37,886 bases of DNA from positions 1 through 37,886 of the IMG/VR virus record IMGVR_UViG_3300038405_000055; one strand, 5' to 3'. A program made the position numbers and the translations under genes. Positions 24,490-31,591 of the stretch are shown here, in pieces (the stretch's first letter is position 1; every line of letters starts with the position of its first letter). The DNA comes from a virus. Under the pieces are notes generated by a model. It ran no database searches. It saw only the letters and a list, made by a program, of their open reading frames with translations, and was not told the DNA's origin.

Positions 24490-24516
24490 GTCTTTATCTC
24501 CTATTACGGGTATATG

Positions 24517-24615
24517 CTAGCACCAAACGAGCTTATTACACGTATATAAAATGTATTGACACCAGCAATATTCCTTGTGCAGTGCTAGATACTCATACTC
24601 GGCGGAAATGTCCAT
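24517..24615 (-). CDS. Possible 32-aa Cys-rich peptide
   Basis: ATG 24615, GAG eight bases upstream, one base after the preceding tiny ORF. Product DISAEYEYLALHKEYCWCQY, then ILYTCNKLVWC, with five Cys. It fills part of a 214-base gap that has no larger ORF. Coding status uncertain; the DNA could instead be leader sequence. Confidence 0.35.
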   Translation of the reverse strand: MDISAEYEYLALHKEYCWCQYILYTCNKLVWC

Positions 24616-24616
24616 A

Positions 24617-24697
24617 TTATCTACTCTTTTTATGGCAAAGAACTAGACTCACTACTACGCCCATTCGAAATAACAGATTTCCCAGAATAGTAGGCAT
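24617..24697 (-). CDS. Possible 26-aa hydrophobic peptide
   Basis: ATG 24697, GGAG eleven bases upstream. Product PTILGNLLFRMGVVVSLVLC followed by a basic end (HKKSR): one short membrane segment. It starts 6 bases after the stop of the Ala/Trp-repeat gene. Supported only by spacing and hydrophobic pattern. Confidence 0.35.
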   Translation of the reverse strand: MPTILGNLLFRMGVVVSLVLCHKKSR

Positions 24698-24703
24698 AAT
24701 TGT

Positions 24704-25420
24704 TTACTCTCCACAAAACATTTCAATGAATTTTTGTTTTTGGGTGACGCCAAGGTCGCGCTCAGTAGCCCAAGCGGGGGCCTCAGCAGCCCAAACAACG
24801 GTCTCAGCATCCCAGGCGAGGGTCCCAGCAGCGGCCCAGGCGGCAGCCCTGGTGACCCTGACGACAGCTCCAGCAGCCCAAGCGTCGGCTTTGTCGTTAT
24901 CGGTGACCCAAACAGCCTTGGCGGCTCTAAAGTCGGCACCAGCAGCGGCCCAGGCGGCAGCCCAAGCATTCCTGGCGGCTTCCGCGTCTCCGCTGATGGC
25001 TCTAGCGGCATCGTTGGCAATCCAAGCGGCAGCCTCAGCAGCCTTCTCAGCAGCAAGTAACTCTTCATCCGTGGCTTCACCGTTTACATGACGTTCAGTT
25101 ACATCCAGTGTCGCAACACTGCGCGGATCTCTCATGAGATGCTGCACCTGCCGTGCGCACCACACAGTATATAACCGTTCTGCACGTCGCAATTCCGGCG
25201 TCTGCTCGCAGGCACGAAGCGCCCACAGCGCATCATCTAGTCCATTGCTATCCAGAATAAATTTCAGAGAAATCGGTTCGTCGTGTGAGAAATGAATGTA
25301 CGAATCTCGGATTTCGTCTTCGTTATCAAATTTCTTACCCTGCAACGCACGAACAACCCTGTTGTAGCCTTCGTAACAAGCGCCGTTTTCTCGCAGCGCC
25401 TTAAGCGTAACTGTATACAT
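24704..25420 (-). CDS. Ala/Trp-repeat accessory protein
   Basis: 238 residues. Residues 1-125 are a conserved-looking domain (YTVTLKALRENGACYEGYNRVVRALQG; ISLKFILDSNGLDDALWALRACEQ; RLYTVWCARQVQHLMRDPRS). Residues 125-225 are an Ala-rich repeat with Trp every few residues (AAAWAAAGADF, AWAAGAVV, AAAWAAAGTLAWDAETVVWAA), then TQKQKFIEMFC. This two-part family is common in phages and prophages of proteobacteria. The repeat length varies between members. GGAG six bases before ATG 25420 decides the start. GC-rich DNA. Confidence 0.8.
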   Translation of the reverse strand: MYTVTLKALRENGACYEGYNRVVRALQGKKFDNEDEIRDSYIHFSHDEPISLKFILDSNGLDDALWALRACEQTPELRRAERLYTVWCARQVQHLMRDPRSVATLDVTERHVNGEATDEELLAAEKAAEAAAWIANDAARAISGDAEAARNAWAAAWAAAGADFRAAKAVWVTDNDKADAWAAGAVVRVTRAAAWAAAGTLAWDAETVVWAAEAPAWATERDLGVTQKQKFIEMFCGE

Positions 25421-25436
25421 AATCATCTCCGATATA

Positions 25437-26705
25437 TTAACGATTACTCTTCCCACTCGATGCATACGCAAATAAGTCTCTCGGTCTTAGGGTAGCGCCT
25501 AACTTCTTCTCTTGCCGAGCTATACGGGCATTCAGATCATTGACTTTGGAGCGCATCCCATAGACGCTATCATTCCATCCTCGTTCGCGCATGCGATTGT
25601 CTCTCCAGCCTTCGATCAGAGCACGCTTGCGTTCTTCGTTGATCGTGTTGCCGCCCTCCATCTGCCTTACGCGACTATCTCCCATGGCCCACCATTTTTC
25701 ATCGGTGCGCTCAATGGCCGGCAGCGGCAAAGCGTCAACCTCTGCTTGATCGCATTCGCGAGCAGCAAGCAATTGCTGCCCTTCTTCTAGTTGCATGCGC
25801 AACTTGGCCAGTGTCTTCGCGCCGCTTGCGGTTGCTTTGAACTCCGACGATCCGCCATTGAATCCAAGCAGCTTGATCGCGCTTTCCGCGCTGACGGTCT
25901 TGCTCGTGTCGTCAGGCATTTGAACGGTGAACTGATGCACGATGTCGCGCCCCGTATCGTGCGACGACTCCGCCTTCTCCCAATCAGAAATACGGGCCGT
26001 GCGTTCCTCTCCGTATTTATCGATGTACTCGAATGGTTGCCATTGCCATTCATAGGCGACCAGGCGAGCGCCAGATGGGCCGACGAGAGGTTTGCCGAAC
26101 ACTATGGCCTCGCGCGGACGAACGCGAGAAGCTGCATTAGAAATATTTGATGGAACGGCTGCGTCCGGCTGTTGCGTTTCTTGTCCTGCGTTACCAATGG
26201 CATCTAGAGGGATTGCATTCTCAGGAATTGGAGTTGCGAGGCGAATTTGAGAAGGGCTAAACACTGCTATCTCTAACGCGTCTGCAATGCTATCCCCTTT
26301 GCCGTGCGTGCGATATACAGCGTCATATCCGTCAGGAATCTTTGATAGCGGCCCCTCATGGCGAAGTGCATTATTGATCGTCAAAATGAACTTTACGGGT
26401 TGTCCGTACTTCAACGCGAATTTCTCGTCCGGCGAAAACCATGCGCCAGGTTCTATTTTTCCGGTTGTGTCGAATTCTCCGAACTTCGGCGCGAAAAGCA
26501 CCTTGCCATCGGCTATGTATGCGTTAGGGTCTTTCACGCCGTGCCATGCCTCTATTTCGATAGGGCTGGTATAGGTCGCTTCGCCTTGCAACGACGGCGC
26601 GCGCTCAGGGGCTTCGATAATGGCGCGCAGCTCGGCGGATTTGGTCTGAAACTCAACCTTCAGCACATCCAGCGCCTCCAATGCTCGTTTTTGCTTCTCG
26701 TTCAT
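25437..26705 (-). CDS. Polyvalent-type protein with probable ADP-ribosyltransferase domain
   Basis: 422 residues. After a helical N-terminus, residues about 50-160 follow the ART-PolyVal pattern: IEAWHGVKD (His55), GKIEPGAWFSPDEKFALKYG (Phe90/Tyr100), VKFILTINNAL, IPDGYDAV and ADALEIAVFSPSQIR (Glu145). That is the H-Y/F-E triad of the DT/PARP-like group. The middle (VFGKPLVGPSGARLVAYEWQW...) and C-terminus (EKWWAMGDSRVRQMEGG...) are unfamiliar and charged. If active it would modify host proteins with ADP-ribose early in infection, as T4 Alt/Mod enzymes do. The start at 26705 is chosen over a GTG at 26759 by the natural MNEKQKRAL beginning; the SD is weak. Confidence 0.7.
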   Translation of the reverse strand: MNEKQKRALEALDVLKVEFQTKSAELRAIIEAPERAPSLQGEATYTSPIEIEAWHGVKDPNAYIADGKVLFAPKFGEFDTTGKIEPGAWFSPDEKFALKYGQPVKFILTINNALRHEGPLSKIPDGYDAVYRTHGKGDSIADALEIAVFSPSQIRLATPIPENAIPLDAIGNAGQETQQPDAAVPSNISNAASRVRPREAIVFGKPLVGPSGARLVAYEWQWQPFEYIDKYGEERTARISDWEKAESSHDTGRDIVHQFTVQMPDDTSKTVSAESAIKLLGFNGGSSEFKATASGAKTLAKLRMQLEEGQQLLAARECDQAEVDALPLPAIERTDEKWWAMGDSRVRQMEGGNTINEERKRALIEGWRDNRMRERGWNDSVYGMRSKVNDLNARIARQEKKLGATLRPRDLFAYASSGKSNR

Positions 26706-26777
26706 CTTATTCGCTTTCTTGTCGGATCTGGCAACATCGCCACACATGCCGCCTGTCACGAGGTTGGCATTGCGGGG

Positions 26778-26942
26778 TTACTTGGCTGCAGATTTAGCCG
26801 TAATTTCGTCCACCTCGAAGAGAGTAGCTGCGACAGTCATGTAAGTGAGGTCACCGTTTTCATCAAAAGCTTCGATTGTGAAACGGCTAAGATGATATAC
26901 ATTTCCGTCCTTCTCTTCATTATCAGTGATGATTACTTGCAT
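26778..26942 (-). CDS. 54-aa hypothetical protein
   Basis: QVIITDNEEKDGNVYHLSRF then TIEAFDENGDLTYMTVAATLFEVDEITAKSAAK. All-beta-looking, acidic. AGGAG six bases before ATG. Too short for a family call; real by SD and strand pattern. Confidence 0.7.
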   Translation of the reverse strand: MQVIITDNEEKDGNVYHLSRFTIEAFDENGDLTYMTVAATLFEVDEITAKSAAK

Positions 26943-26975
26943 GATGCTCTCCTGACTTGAGTTGTGGGGCGGGGC

Positions 26976-27428
26976 TTACTTGCGAGGTTTGGTGGCAGAT
27001 ACCACAAATTCGATGCCCCGTTCATCATTGCGATAGATGGATAGCCAGCCGTATGTTGTATGTGGCTCCACATTGCGTTCTAAAACCCAGTGCTCACCCC
27101 TTGCGGTAGAAGTGCGCTTAGACCAAAGCTTGAGCTGAGCGTTTTTTGCCTGGCGGAGGACGACTTCGCGCCAACTCGCGTATCCTGAAATCACAGCTTG
27201 TTCGCCATCCTCACATCCGTACTTATTGACACCTAGCAGTGCAAGCGCTACACGAGCCTTTGCAGCGCGAGCATATAGGCGTGCCCCGGAGTACGAAGAG
27301 TGAGAACTAAAGGTAGTCGCCCCATTCGGCTCATCGTCATGAAGCGGAGATACAACTAGATATCGATCACCAAACGGTTGGATACGTACTGCCGCATTTG
27401 CAATGCGAATTGCTTGCGCATAAGTCAT
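26976..27428 (-). CDS. Hypothetical accessory protein
   Basis: 150 residues (TYAQAIRIANAAVRIQPFGDRYLVVSP, RLYARAAKARVALALLGVNK, WREVVLRQAKNAQLKLWSKR). Mixed, basic, GC-rich DNA. Start at 27428 (AAAGGA upstream), not 27458. Follows the small 27430 gene by one base. No family recognised. Confidence 0.7.
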   Translation of the reverse strand: MTYAQAIRIANAAVRIQPFGDRYLVVSPLHDDEPNGATTFSSHSSYSGARLYARAAKARVALALLGVNKYGCEDGEQAVISGYASWREVVLRQAKNAQLKLWSKRTSTARGEHWVLERNVEPHTTYGWLSIYRNDERGIEFVVSATKPRK

Positions 27429-27429
27429 T

Positions 27430-27642
27430 TTATTTCCTTTCTGTATCGTGAATTTCAACGCCTACACTATCCGAGATATGAAACTGTTCAACAACACAAG
27501 GATACCCAGCGCCGTGCTGTTTATCAGCGAATTCTACGGCGAGCTTTTGTGCTCGTTGGCGGTCATTCTTGTCTGTATATTCGTGGTGAAAAACACGTAT
27601 TTGCCGGTTCGTGGTCTTTATATAAACGGAAAAACACGACAT
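27430..27642 (-). CDS. 70-aa hypothetical protein
   Basis: SCFSVYIKTTNRQIRVFHHEYTDKNDRQRAQKLAVEFADKQHGAG...: strand, helix, strand order, basic. TAGGAG seven bases before ATG. Function unknown. Confidence 0.7.
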   Translation of the reverse strand: MSCFSVYIKTTNRQIRVFHHEYTDKNDRQRAQKLAVEFADKQHGAGYPCVVEQFHISDSVGVEIHDTERK

Positions 27643-27717
27643 GTTAGCTCCTAGAGTTATGCCCGAGCCTCAAGCCTAGCGAGCTTGCGGCCGCTGAGCG
27701 CGGCATGGATTGCGAAG

Positions 27718-27912
27718 TTAAACGTTGGCGCGATGTTGAAGGATGAGATTTTTCAGCCGCTCAACCTCACTACGAATATGACGATTTTGACGTTCCGCAA
27801 TGTCAGCAAGACGGCCGTCACCATCACGCAATTGAGCGATCATTTCATTCGGAGTGATTGTGGCTTCCAGCTCGCGAATAAGGCCTTTAACGCGGGATTC
27901 GTAGTTCATCAT
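27718..27912 (-). CDS. First leftward gene: small coiled-coil protein
   Basis: 64 residues (NYESRVKGLIRELEATITPNEMIAQLRDGDGRLADIAERQNRHIRSEVERLKNLI). Helical throughout, amphipathic. AGGAG lies seven bases before ATG 27912; an ATG at 27918 is too close to it. The nearest gene to the promoter at 27951-27979, so likely the earliest product. A DNA- or polymerase-binding regulator is possible. Between its stop and 27643 lies a short stretch (NFAIHAALSGRKLARLEARA in another frame) that looks like the tail of a lost gene. Confidence 0.7.
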   Translation of the reverse strand: MMNYESRVKGLIRELEATITPNEMIAQLRDGDGRLADIAERQNRHIRSEVERLKNLILQHRANV

Positions 27913-27950
27913 GATCATTCTCCTGATATGTGCGTTGTTTCCATACGCAA

Positions 27951-27979
27951 ACTATACATGTTTATTTCTACAGACGCAA
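27951..27979 (-). promoter_or_regulatory. Early leftward sigma70-type promoter
   Basis: Minus strand: TTGCGT (27979-27974), 17-base spacer, TATAGT (27956-27951, 5/6 match). Expected start near 27943, about 31 bases ahead of ATG 27912. Confidence 0.6.
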
Positions 27980-28061
27980 GAAATTTTTCCATTTTTATGT
28001 TTTTTCCTGGTTCCATTTTACCAAAAATACCTCTCAAATCCTTGCCCTGCTTACTTTTCCT

Positions 28062-28087
28062 GTTCCGAAATCCGGAATTTTTGGAAC
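28062..28087. promoter_or_regulatory. 26-bp dyad element A (GTTCC-N16-GGAAC)
   Basis: GTTCC at one end and GGAAC at the other, with an inner TTCCG...CGGAA. The partner element B (28222-28247) has the same length and outer sequence. Two matching dyads in the control region suggest operator or initiator binding sites. Confidence 0.5.
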
Positions 28088-28135
28088 GATTTCTTTACCC
28101 TGGCACTCACCTGCCTGCCCTTGTTCTTCCTTGTA

Positions 28136-28167
28136 TATCTATATATAAATATATACTTATATAGATA
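28136..28167. promoter_or_regulatory. AT-rich inverted repeat, possible origin unwinding element
   Basis: tatctatata and tatatagata (perfect 10-bp arms) flank a 12-base AT-rich spacer. Only three G/C bases in 32. It lies between the two GTTCC dyads. It could be a DNA-unwinding element or an operator. Confidence 0.5.
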
Positions 28168-28221
28168 AGACTAGAGAGGTAGGGGCAGATACAGACACGA
28201 GTGAGCCACCCCTGAAACATC

Positions 28222-28247
28222 GTTCCAGAAATTCTGAAATTCAGAAC
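28222..28247. promoter_or_regulatory. 26-bp dyad element B
   Basis: Starts GTTCC and ends GAAC, 26 bp, containing the perfect inner palindrome TTCTGAA-A-TTCAGAA (28232-28246). Same spacing and outer bases as element A 160 bp away. Confidence 0.5.
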
Positions 28248-28575
28248 AAAGAAGCTAATACTGACGCGGGTTTCAGGCCTATTATTGGAAAAATGGAAGT
28301 CGGAATTTTCTGAATATTTTAGCCCCTCTAAACTACCCTCTCTCATAGGCGCCCAAAATCCTCTGAAAAACTTTCAAAAATCGTGCCAGATATGCCCTTT
28401 CGTGCATTAAATTTTCTAATGGAATCAACCCTAGACATTCAATATAGTAATGTTGCTATTTAGGTCTGCCAGACAGGTATCCCGCCCTCTATTTATCTTC
28501 ACGTGAAAACTTCTGTCCTGATGAAGGGAGAAATGGCGGAAATAAGCCCGGGACAAGGAGATGGACGCTCCTATT

Positions 28576-28619
28576 TGGCGCGGCTATAGACCTGTTTCTT
28601 ATATACACCTCCCGCGCCA
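28576..28619. repeat. Hairpin with 8-bp GC stem
   Basis: TGGCGCGG (28576-28583) and CCGCGCCA (28612-28619) pair perfectly across a 28-base loop. No T-run follows, so it is not a terminator. It may be a packaging or replication signal. Confidence 0.5.
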
Positions 28620-28691
28620 GCCGATATGCGCCCTTGTCTGGCCTCATCAGCATAAAAGTAATGCTGCTTACTCCACTCCCTGCCTTTACTA

Positions 28692-28707
28692 GAAAACGTA
28701 CGTTTTC
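28692..28707. promoter_or_regulatory. 16-bp perfect palindrome GAAAACGTACGTTTTC
   Basis: Even-length, symmetric, flanked by unrelated bases. Length and sequence are those of a dimeric repressor or activator operator. No repressor gene is obvious nearby, so a host regulator or one of the small early proteins might bind it. Confidence 0.55.
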
Positions 28708-28862
28708 AAACCTGTAAGCAATAAGTATGCCAGGTATCTCATAGTCACATAAGCCTGCGCAAAAATGGCCAGGAGGAGGGAGAAGGAGGGGGCACCTCAC
28801 CTGCCACCCCAAAAAAAATTTCGTCGCTCCAGGCTATAGGCTCCATATTCCGGGCATAAATA

Positions 28863-28891
28863 TTGCCTAACACAAAATGTTGATGTAGAAT
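28863..28891 (+). promoter_or_regulatory. Late rightward promoter upstream of TerL
   Basis: TTGCCT (28863-28868), 17-base spacer, TAGAAT (28886-28891). The start near 28898 leaves about 23 bases before the TerL ATG, with GAGGG in it. A second arrangement, TTGATG-16-TACAAT (28880-28907), would leave almost no leader. Confidence 0.55.
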
Positions 28892-28920
28892 ATAAAGAGG
28901 CTACAATATTTTGAGGGATA

Positions 28921-30741
28921 ATGATGACTATCGCGGGGAAGCAAGAAAAAGAAATGAAACTTATGAGGTCAAAGTCATTTGATCCATACCATTTCATTAA
29001 ATTCTGTGAGAATCTTGTTATTGATACAAAAGAAAAAGGAAAGCAACCATTAAAGCTACTAGGAACACAGAAGTATTATATCCAAGAGATCGCTAAAGGA
29101 TTAGCCGAAGGGCAACATTGGTTTGTCGTTCTTAAGGGACGGCAATTGGGGTTGTCAACAATCTCTCTCGCTCTTGATCTTTATTGGAATTTTCTTAACC
29201 CCGGTACACAGGGCTCTCTTGTTACAGATACAGACGAAAACCGTAATAACTTTCGCACAATGCTTTCTATGTACATAGAAGGATTACCAAAGTCTTTTAA
29301 AGTTCCGGCTATTCGGCATAATCGAATGGAACTTACTTTTAAAAACACCTCTCGCCTCGCTTATCTTGTTGCAGGGACAAAAAAGAATAGCGGTCTGGGT
29401 ACTGGTAAATCTATTAACTTTCTTCATGCCACTGAGTGTTCTTCCTGGGGAGATGAAGAAGGTTTACGTAACCTTATGGCGACTCTTGCTGAAAATAATC
29501 CTAGTCGTTTTTATGTATTTGAGAGTACCGCCAGAGGTTATAATCTTTTTCACGATATGTGGGAAACCGCAAAGGATTCCCAATTTCAGAGGGCTATTTT
29601 TATTGGCTGGTGGAGAAATGAAATATATCGTAAAGAGAGAGGGACGCCAGAGTTTGCCGCTTACTGGGACGGGCATTTAACTAGGAACGAGGCTTCTTGG
29701 GTATCAGATATTAAAGAGCTCTATGGATTTGAAATCGAGCCGGAACAAATTGCTTGGTGGAGGTTTAAACTTTCAGAAGAAATTAAAGATGAGAATCAAA
29801 TGTATCAGGAATACCCTCCAACAGAGGAATATGCTTTCCAGATGACAGGATCTAAGTTCTTTTCTTCTGAGTCATTGGGGTTGGCCAAGAAAGTGACTTT
29901 AGATACTATTCCTTCCTATTTTCGATATCATACTGGTCAGTACGTGGAGCACTTGCGCATTTATGAAACAAGCGAACGTGATGCACAATTAGAGGTATAT
30001 GCGTCTCCCGAGCCTGGGGGGGTTTATGTTATTGGCGCTGATCCTGCTTATGGGTCAAGCGAGGATTCAGATAACTACGTTGCTTCTGTATGGAGATGCT
30101 ATGCCGACTGTATAGAACAAGTAGCTCAGTTTGTAGATAATGGAATAACAACCCACCAATTTGCTTGGATTTTGGCTCATCTTTGTGGCGTGTATTCTGG
30201 GGCACTGCTTAACCTAGAAATGACAGGTCCAGGAGGAGCGGTATTTACAGAGCTACAATCTCTAGCCCGTATGCCAGCTAATGCTCGTCATGGAGATATT
30301 TACGATGTAGCTAGTGGTATTCGACACTATCTTTATCGTCGCCAAGATACTATGGGCGGAGGATTCGCTTATCAATGGATGACAAATCAACGAGAAAAAG
30401 AGCGTATGCTTAATACATATCGTGATTATTTTGAACGGCGAATTGTTATTATTCGGTCTTCTTCTCTTGTAGATGAGATGAAGGGAATTGTACGGGATGG
30501 AGGTTGGATTGGTGGGGAAGGAGCACTGAGAGATGACCGAGTAATGGCGGCAGGTCTAGGTATTATTGGATACCATGATTGGCTTATACATGATCTTGTA
30601 TCTTTAGGCATTACCTATCTTGGGGAGAAAGCAAAGAAGGAATTAGACTCTTCTATGACTACTCTTCAAAAACTTTATATGAATTTTATGTCTGAAGCTT
30701 TAGCAGAACCAGACGGAGGAACATTTTATGATGCAGGTTGA
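28921..30741 (+). CDS. terL: Terminase large subunit
   Basis: 606 residues. ATPase: WFVVLKGRQLGLST (~68-80), a Walker A variant with Leu in the usual Lys position, as in many TerL proteins where an upstream Lys serves; NFLHATECSSWGDEEGL is Walker B with catalytic Glu. Nuclease: YVIGADPAYG (Asp ~374), LNLEMTGPGG (Glu), and RDDRVMAAGLG (~537), the RNase H-like metal site. It drives DNA into the prohead and cuts it. GAGGG lies 3 bases before ATG 28921 and 6 before ATG 28924, so either may be the start. Confidence 0.92.
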   Translation: MMTIAGKQEKEMKLMRSKSFDPYHFIKFCENLVIDTKEKGKQPLKLLGTQKYYIQEIAKGLAEGQHWFVVLKGRQLGLSTISLALDLYWNFLNPGTQGSLVTDTDENRNNFRTMLSMYIEGLPKSFKVPAIRHNRMELTFKNTSRLAYLVAGTKKNSGLGTGKSINFLHATECSSWGDEEGLRNLMATLAENNPSRFYVFESTARGYNLFHDMWETAKDSQFQRAIFIGWWRNEIYRKERGTPEFAAYWDGHLTRNEASWVSDIKELYGFEIEPEQIAWWRFKLSEEIKDENQMYQEYPPTEEYAFQMTGSKFFSSESLGLAKKVTLDTIPSYFRYHTGQYVEHLRIYETSERDAQLEVYASPEPGGVYVIGADPAYGSSEDSDNYVASVWRCYADCIEQVAQFVDNGITTHQFAWILAHLCGVYSGALLNLEMTGPGGAVFTELQSLARMPANARHGDIYDVASGIRHYLYRRQDTMGGGFAYQWMTNQREKERMLNTYRDYFERRIVIIRSSSLVDEMKGIVRDGGWIGGEGALRDDRVMAAGLGIIGYHDWLIHDLVSLGITYLGEKAKKELDSSMTTLQKLYMNFMSEALAEPDGGTFYDAG

Positions 30742-31102
30742 TTATTCTCTCTTTTCTAAAGAAGAAATTAAGCAAAAAATGTGTGCTCTTAAATTGGATA
30801 AAGGGCGTAAACCTGGGGAGGGGGATGTACTTACTCTTCTTCAAATTGCTAAGTATCTTCATTTTTCTAATTACACTACTTCACAAGCCTCCTATGGGAT
30901 TATGTCGGATAAGACCCAGATTATCCTTTCTCGATTTTTCCGTATGTGGGAAGAAGGAAGGATTAGGTTTACGTATAGTCAGCGTGGCGGATGGAGAATT
31001 GACTACCCGGAAAATCCCGTACCCCGGCAACAGTCGCGAGTAGGACTACATGTCACCCTTGGGGAATCTGGCCCGCGACTTGGGTATAGGAGGGAGGACT
31101 AA
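30728..31102 (+). CDS. Hypothetical protein with possible winged-helix fold
   Basis: 124 residues. LFSKEEIKQKMCALK, LTLLQIAKYLHFSNYTTSQA, ILSRFFRMWEEGRIRFTYSQRGGWRIDY: three helices then strands, as in a winged helix, so DNA binding is possible. Overlaps TerL by 14 bases. A TerS or packaging accessory role is possible by position. Confidence 0.65.
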   Translation: MMQVDYSLFSKEEIKQKMCALKLDKGRKPGEGDVLTLLQIAKYLHFSNYTTSQASYGIMSDKTQIILSRFFRMWEEGRIRFTYSQRGGWRIDYPENPVPRQQSRVGLHVTLGESGPRLGYRRED

Positions 31103-31105
31103 GAA

Positions 31106-31591
31106 ATGATTATTAAAGAATGGCGTTGTGCCGATCATGGTCCTTTTGAAGGATCTCATCCTATTTGTCCCGCGATGGGGTGTAGTTCCGAGAATGTATC
31201 CCGTGAGTTTCGAACGGCTCCCGGGTTTAAATCGGATATGACAAAAGCTACTGATGGTGGATTCGACCGTATGGCTCAAAACTATGGTATGTCTGACATG
31301 TCTAATGCACATGGCCGTACCGTAAAAGGAGGTAATGTCGATCCTACAGCAGCTATCTGGGGTAAAGAAGCTATTGGCAGTCAATTTGATTCTATGCTTA
31401 ATCAAGCTTCTACCCCTACTAAATTTACCGCTAAAAACGGTAAAGAATTGTATGCAGATAATATGGGAATGCGTGCAGCATGCAAAGCCTCGGGTCTTGA
31501 TCAAAAACCGTTACCCCCCGCCACTATCGTAGGGGCTAAGTCGGATGCACGAGATCGAGCGACTGTAGTCAAGGAAGGGAAAACACGATGA
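31106..31591 (+). CDS. Zinc-ribbon-headed head protein
   Basis: 161 residues. WRCADHGPFEGSHPICPAMGC has C, H, C, C spaced for a zinc site; the remainder is helical and charged (KFTAKNGKELYADNMGMRAACK). Such proteins are common between TerL and portal in these podoviruses. Overlaps the portal start by 4 bases. Confidence 0.7.
   Translation: MIIKEWRCADHGPFEGSHPICPAMGCSSENVSREFRTAPGFKSDMTKATDGGFDRMAQNYGMSDMSNAHGRTVKGGNVDPTAAIWGKEAIGSQFDSMLNQASTPTKFTAKNGKELYADNMGMRAACKASGLDQKPLPPATIVGAKSDARDRATVVKEGKTR

Larger units (their letters stand above)
27919..28920. other. Non-coding control region between divergent units
   Basis: About 1 kb without a credible gene; small ORFs present lack ribosome sites and protein-like composition. 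It holds outward promoters at both ends, an AT-rich inverted repeat, two 26-bp dyads, a 16-bp perfect palindrome, a long GC hairpin and a 22-base homopurine tract. This is the most likely place for the replication origin, the regulator binding sites and possibly the packaging start next to TerL. Confidence 0.75.

Noticed and set aside
24556-24561. TTGACA on the + strand
   Set aside because: No suitable -10 within 16-19 bases and all genes here run leftward.
27656-27717. Minus-strand peptide tail NFAIHAALSGRKLARLEARA
   Set aside because: Looks like the end of a known type of small phage protein but has no start codon in frame; mentioned as a remnant only.
28107-28346. 79-codon minus-strand ORF in the control region
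   Set aside because: Low-complexity, no ribosome site, crosses the AT-rich inverted repeat and dyad B; control DNA is the better reading.
28518-28542. Hammerhead-ribozyme-like core (CTGATGA followed by GAAA)
   Set aside because: The sequence between the two boxes cannot form stem II and the outer arms pair for only five bases; likely chance.
28489-28812. 107-codon minus-strand ORF in the control region
   Set aside because: Composition is not protein-like, no ribosome site at the ATG, and it spans the palindrome and hairpin.
28765-28839. 24-codon basic ORF starting MARRREKEG upstream of TerL
   Set aside because: No ribosome site before the ATG, and the purine-rich tract alone explains the Arg/Glu content.
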